From assembly GCA_963705155.1 (NCBI GenBank), contig CAVPJC010000013.1, forward strand, positions 496,001-560,000: 64,000 nucleotides of DNA. Reading direction: 5' to 3'. The DNA comes from CAVPJC01 sp963705155. GTDB lineage: Bacteria > Chloroflexota > Anaerolineae > Anaerolineales > UBA4823. The translations under genes and the position numbers were made by a program. Each line of letters opens with the position of its first letter. Position 1 is the first letter of the stretch. Positions 63,139 through 64,000 of the stretch are shown here, one piece after another. The notes under the pieces were generated by a model that was not told the DNA's origin, did no database searches, and saw nothing but the letters and a program-made list of their open reading frames with translations.

Positions 63139-64000
63139 CTAAGCTAGGACACTGCGTGCTAACGCCTCGAGCCCCTTAAGATCATCCAGATCTAACCATT
63201 GTAACATGACACAGGCCGCACCGGCATGTGTGTAACGTGTGATCTCTTCAGAGATTTGGGAGCCAGCTCCTGCAACAACGCCGCGTTGGCGCAGCTCTGC
63301 GATGGTAAATTTGCCGTGCGTGCGGTCTGCGACTTTCTGTTCCAATCGATCCTGGTCTTGAGCGTAAACGCAACCGACCATGATCGAGCGGCGAATTTCA
63401 GACGGTAAACGGCCTTGCGCGTGGAGTAGTCCGTCCAAATGTCCATTTAACTGTCTGTAATTCTCAGGGGTGAGAAAGACCGCATTCCATTCACGCGCAT
63501 AGCGCGCCACCAACGGCATGGTACGCCGCACGCCATTTCCGCCGATCAAGATCGGCGGCCCGTCCGGGCGGGCAGGCCGGGGAAGCAGGATGGCATCTTT
63601 CAGTTTGTAATACCGGCCTTCAAAATCCAGGGGTCGATCACTATGGAGCAAGCCTGAAATCACGCGCAGTCCTTCTTCAAAACGCACAAAGCGCTGGTGG
63701 GTTTCCAGGAGATCCCAGCCATAATTGGCGTGCTCGCGTTCCTGCCAGCCGGCTCCCAGACCGAGAACCAGCCGGCCTGATGAAAGATCATCCACGGCGG
63801 CAGCCATGCGGGCAGTGAAGGTGGGGTGGCGGAAACTGACCGGTGAAACCAGTGGGCCAAAAGCGATGCGACTGGTATGCGAAGCCAGCCAGGTGAGGGA
63901 GACCCACAGCTCAAGCGAATCCAGATCGGGCGGGTTGGCATTGGTGTAATGATCCGAGCGGTACAAACCGGCAAAGCCCAGATCTTCCACGGCGCGGGCA
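63139..64000 (-). CDS. Luciferase-like (LLM) F420-type oxidoreductase, 5' end cut by window
   Basis: About 287 residues of a luciferase-family flavin/F420 oxidoreductase. The frame is open through the window end (ARAVEDLGFAGLYRSDHY), so the N-terminus lies outside; GTG 63990 is not a convincing start. The fold is recognised by LGLGAGWQEREHANYGWDL and ILIGGNGVRRTMPLVARYAREWNA near the middle, the cofactor-binding GAGW and GG(N/G)xRRT blocks. Many such proteins use cofactor F420, but the cofactor cannot be confirmed. It lies upstream of the repeat lipoprotein on the same strand, 18 bases away. Confidence 0.88.
   Translation of the reverse strand, partial: ARAVEDLGFAGLYRSDHYTNANPPDLDSLELWVSLTWLASHTSRIAFGPLVSPVSFRHPTFTARMAAAVDDLSSGRLVLGLGAGWQEREHANYGWDLLETHQRFVRFEEGLRVISGLLHSDRPLDFEGRYYKLKDAILLPRPARPDGPPILIGGNGVRRTMPLVARYAREWNAVFLTPENYRQLNGHLDGLLHAQGRLPSEIRRSIMVGCVYAQDQDRLEQKVADRTHGKFTIAELRQRGVVAGAGSQISEEITRYTHAGAACVMLQWLDLDDLKGLEALARSVLA

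Overview
The window looks like chromosomal DNA of a Chloroflexota bacterium, most likely class Anaerolineae. This is an inference from gene content and protein character: patatin and CBS proteins, LiaF-like 'toast rack' membrane proteins, an F420-type luciferase-family oxidoreductase, ADP-forming acetyl-CoA synthetase, a fused MoaD-MoaE protein and MoxR/DUF58/DUF4129 genes. No rRNA, tRNA, CRISPR array or plasmid/phage backbone was seen. Genes are dense on both strands. Most of the DNA is ordinary housekeeping chromosome. The accessory part is a short insertion-sequence zone at 35.6-41.9 kb and a small HepT/MntA toxin-antitoxin pair at 50.3-50.9 kb.

Layout. 1-8 kb: acyltransferase, SCP2 protein, two patatin-like lipases, a CBS-domain protein, a metallophosphoesterase, a universal stress protein and two members of an unnamed family with a ParB/sulfiredoxin-like DGNHR motif. 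8-11 kb: an unknown anchored protein, a MITE-like element, and a NapH-like polyferredoxin with a two-repeat partner. 11-16 kb: a cluster of LiaI/LiaF/PspC-type membrane proteins with nicotinate phosphoribosyltransferase inside it. 16-22.5 kb: a secreted beta-propeller/papain-fold protein, a DinG exonuclease-helicase and two membrane proteins. 22.7-26.4 kb: MoxR-DUF58-DUF4129. 26.4-29.8 kb: SDR, moaC, moaD-moaE fusion, threonine synthase. 29.9-35.7 kb: fabF-rnc-smc. 35.6-42.1 kb: three insertion sequences, PPK2, a DUF4332 protein, a decayed carboxymuconolactone decarboxylase-like gene and a LysE-type exporter split by an IS. 42-50.3 kb: MATE-like transporter, PPDK regulatory protein, a sensor/cytochrome fusion behind an ECF sigma/anti-sigma pair, M48 protease, PspC, O-methyltransferase, HDAC-like deacetylase, nitroreductase. 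51-64 kb: MgtA-type ATPase, rhomboid-like protein, MprF, family 2 glycosidase, DRTGG protein plus ADP-forming acetyl-CoA synthetase, a repeat lipoprotein, and a luciferase-like oxidoreductase cut by the window end.

Genes that plausibly work together: fabF-rnc-smc is a classical conserved order; moaC and moaD-moaE build molybdopterin; sigma, anti-sigma and the cytochrome fusion form one operon; the LiaF/PspC/MprF genes all concern the cell envelope; the DRTGG protein and the CoA ligase suggest acetate/acetyl-CoA energy metabolism.

A major caveat is sequence quality. About twenty genes, including smc, rnc and fabF, are broken by single-base indels although all catalytic motifs survive on both sides of the break. 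Several indels sit in homopolymers. I treat most of these as sequencing or assembly errors and give the span of the repaired gene. pncB and the second IS982 transposase carry many more indels than the rest. Large genes such as dinG, mprF and the acetyl-CoA synthetase are intact, so the errors are patchy.
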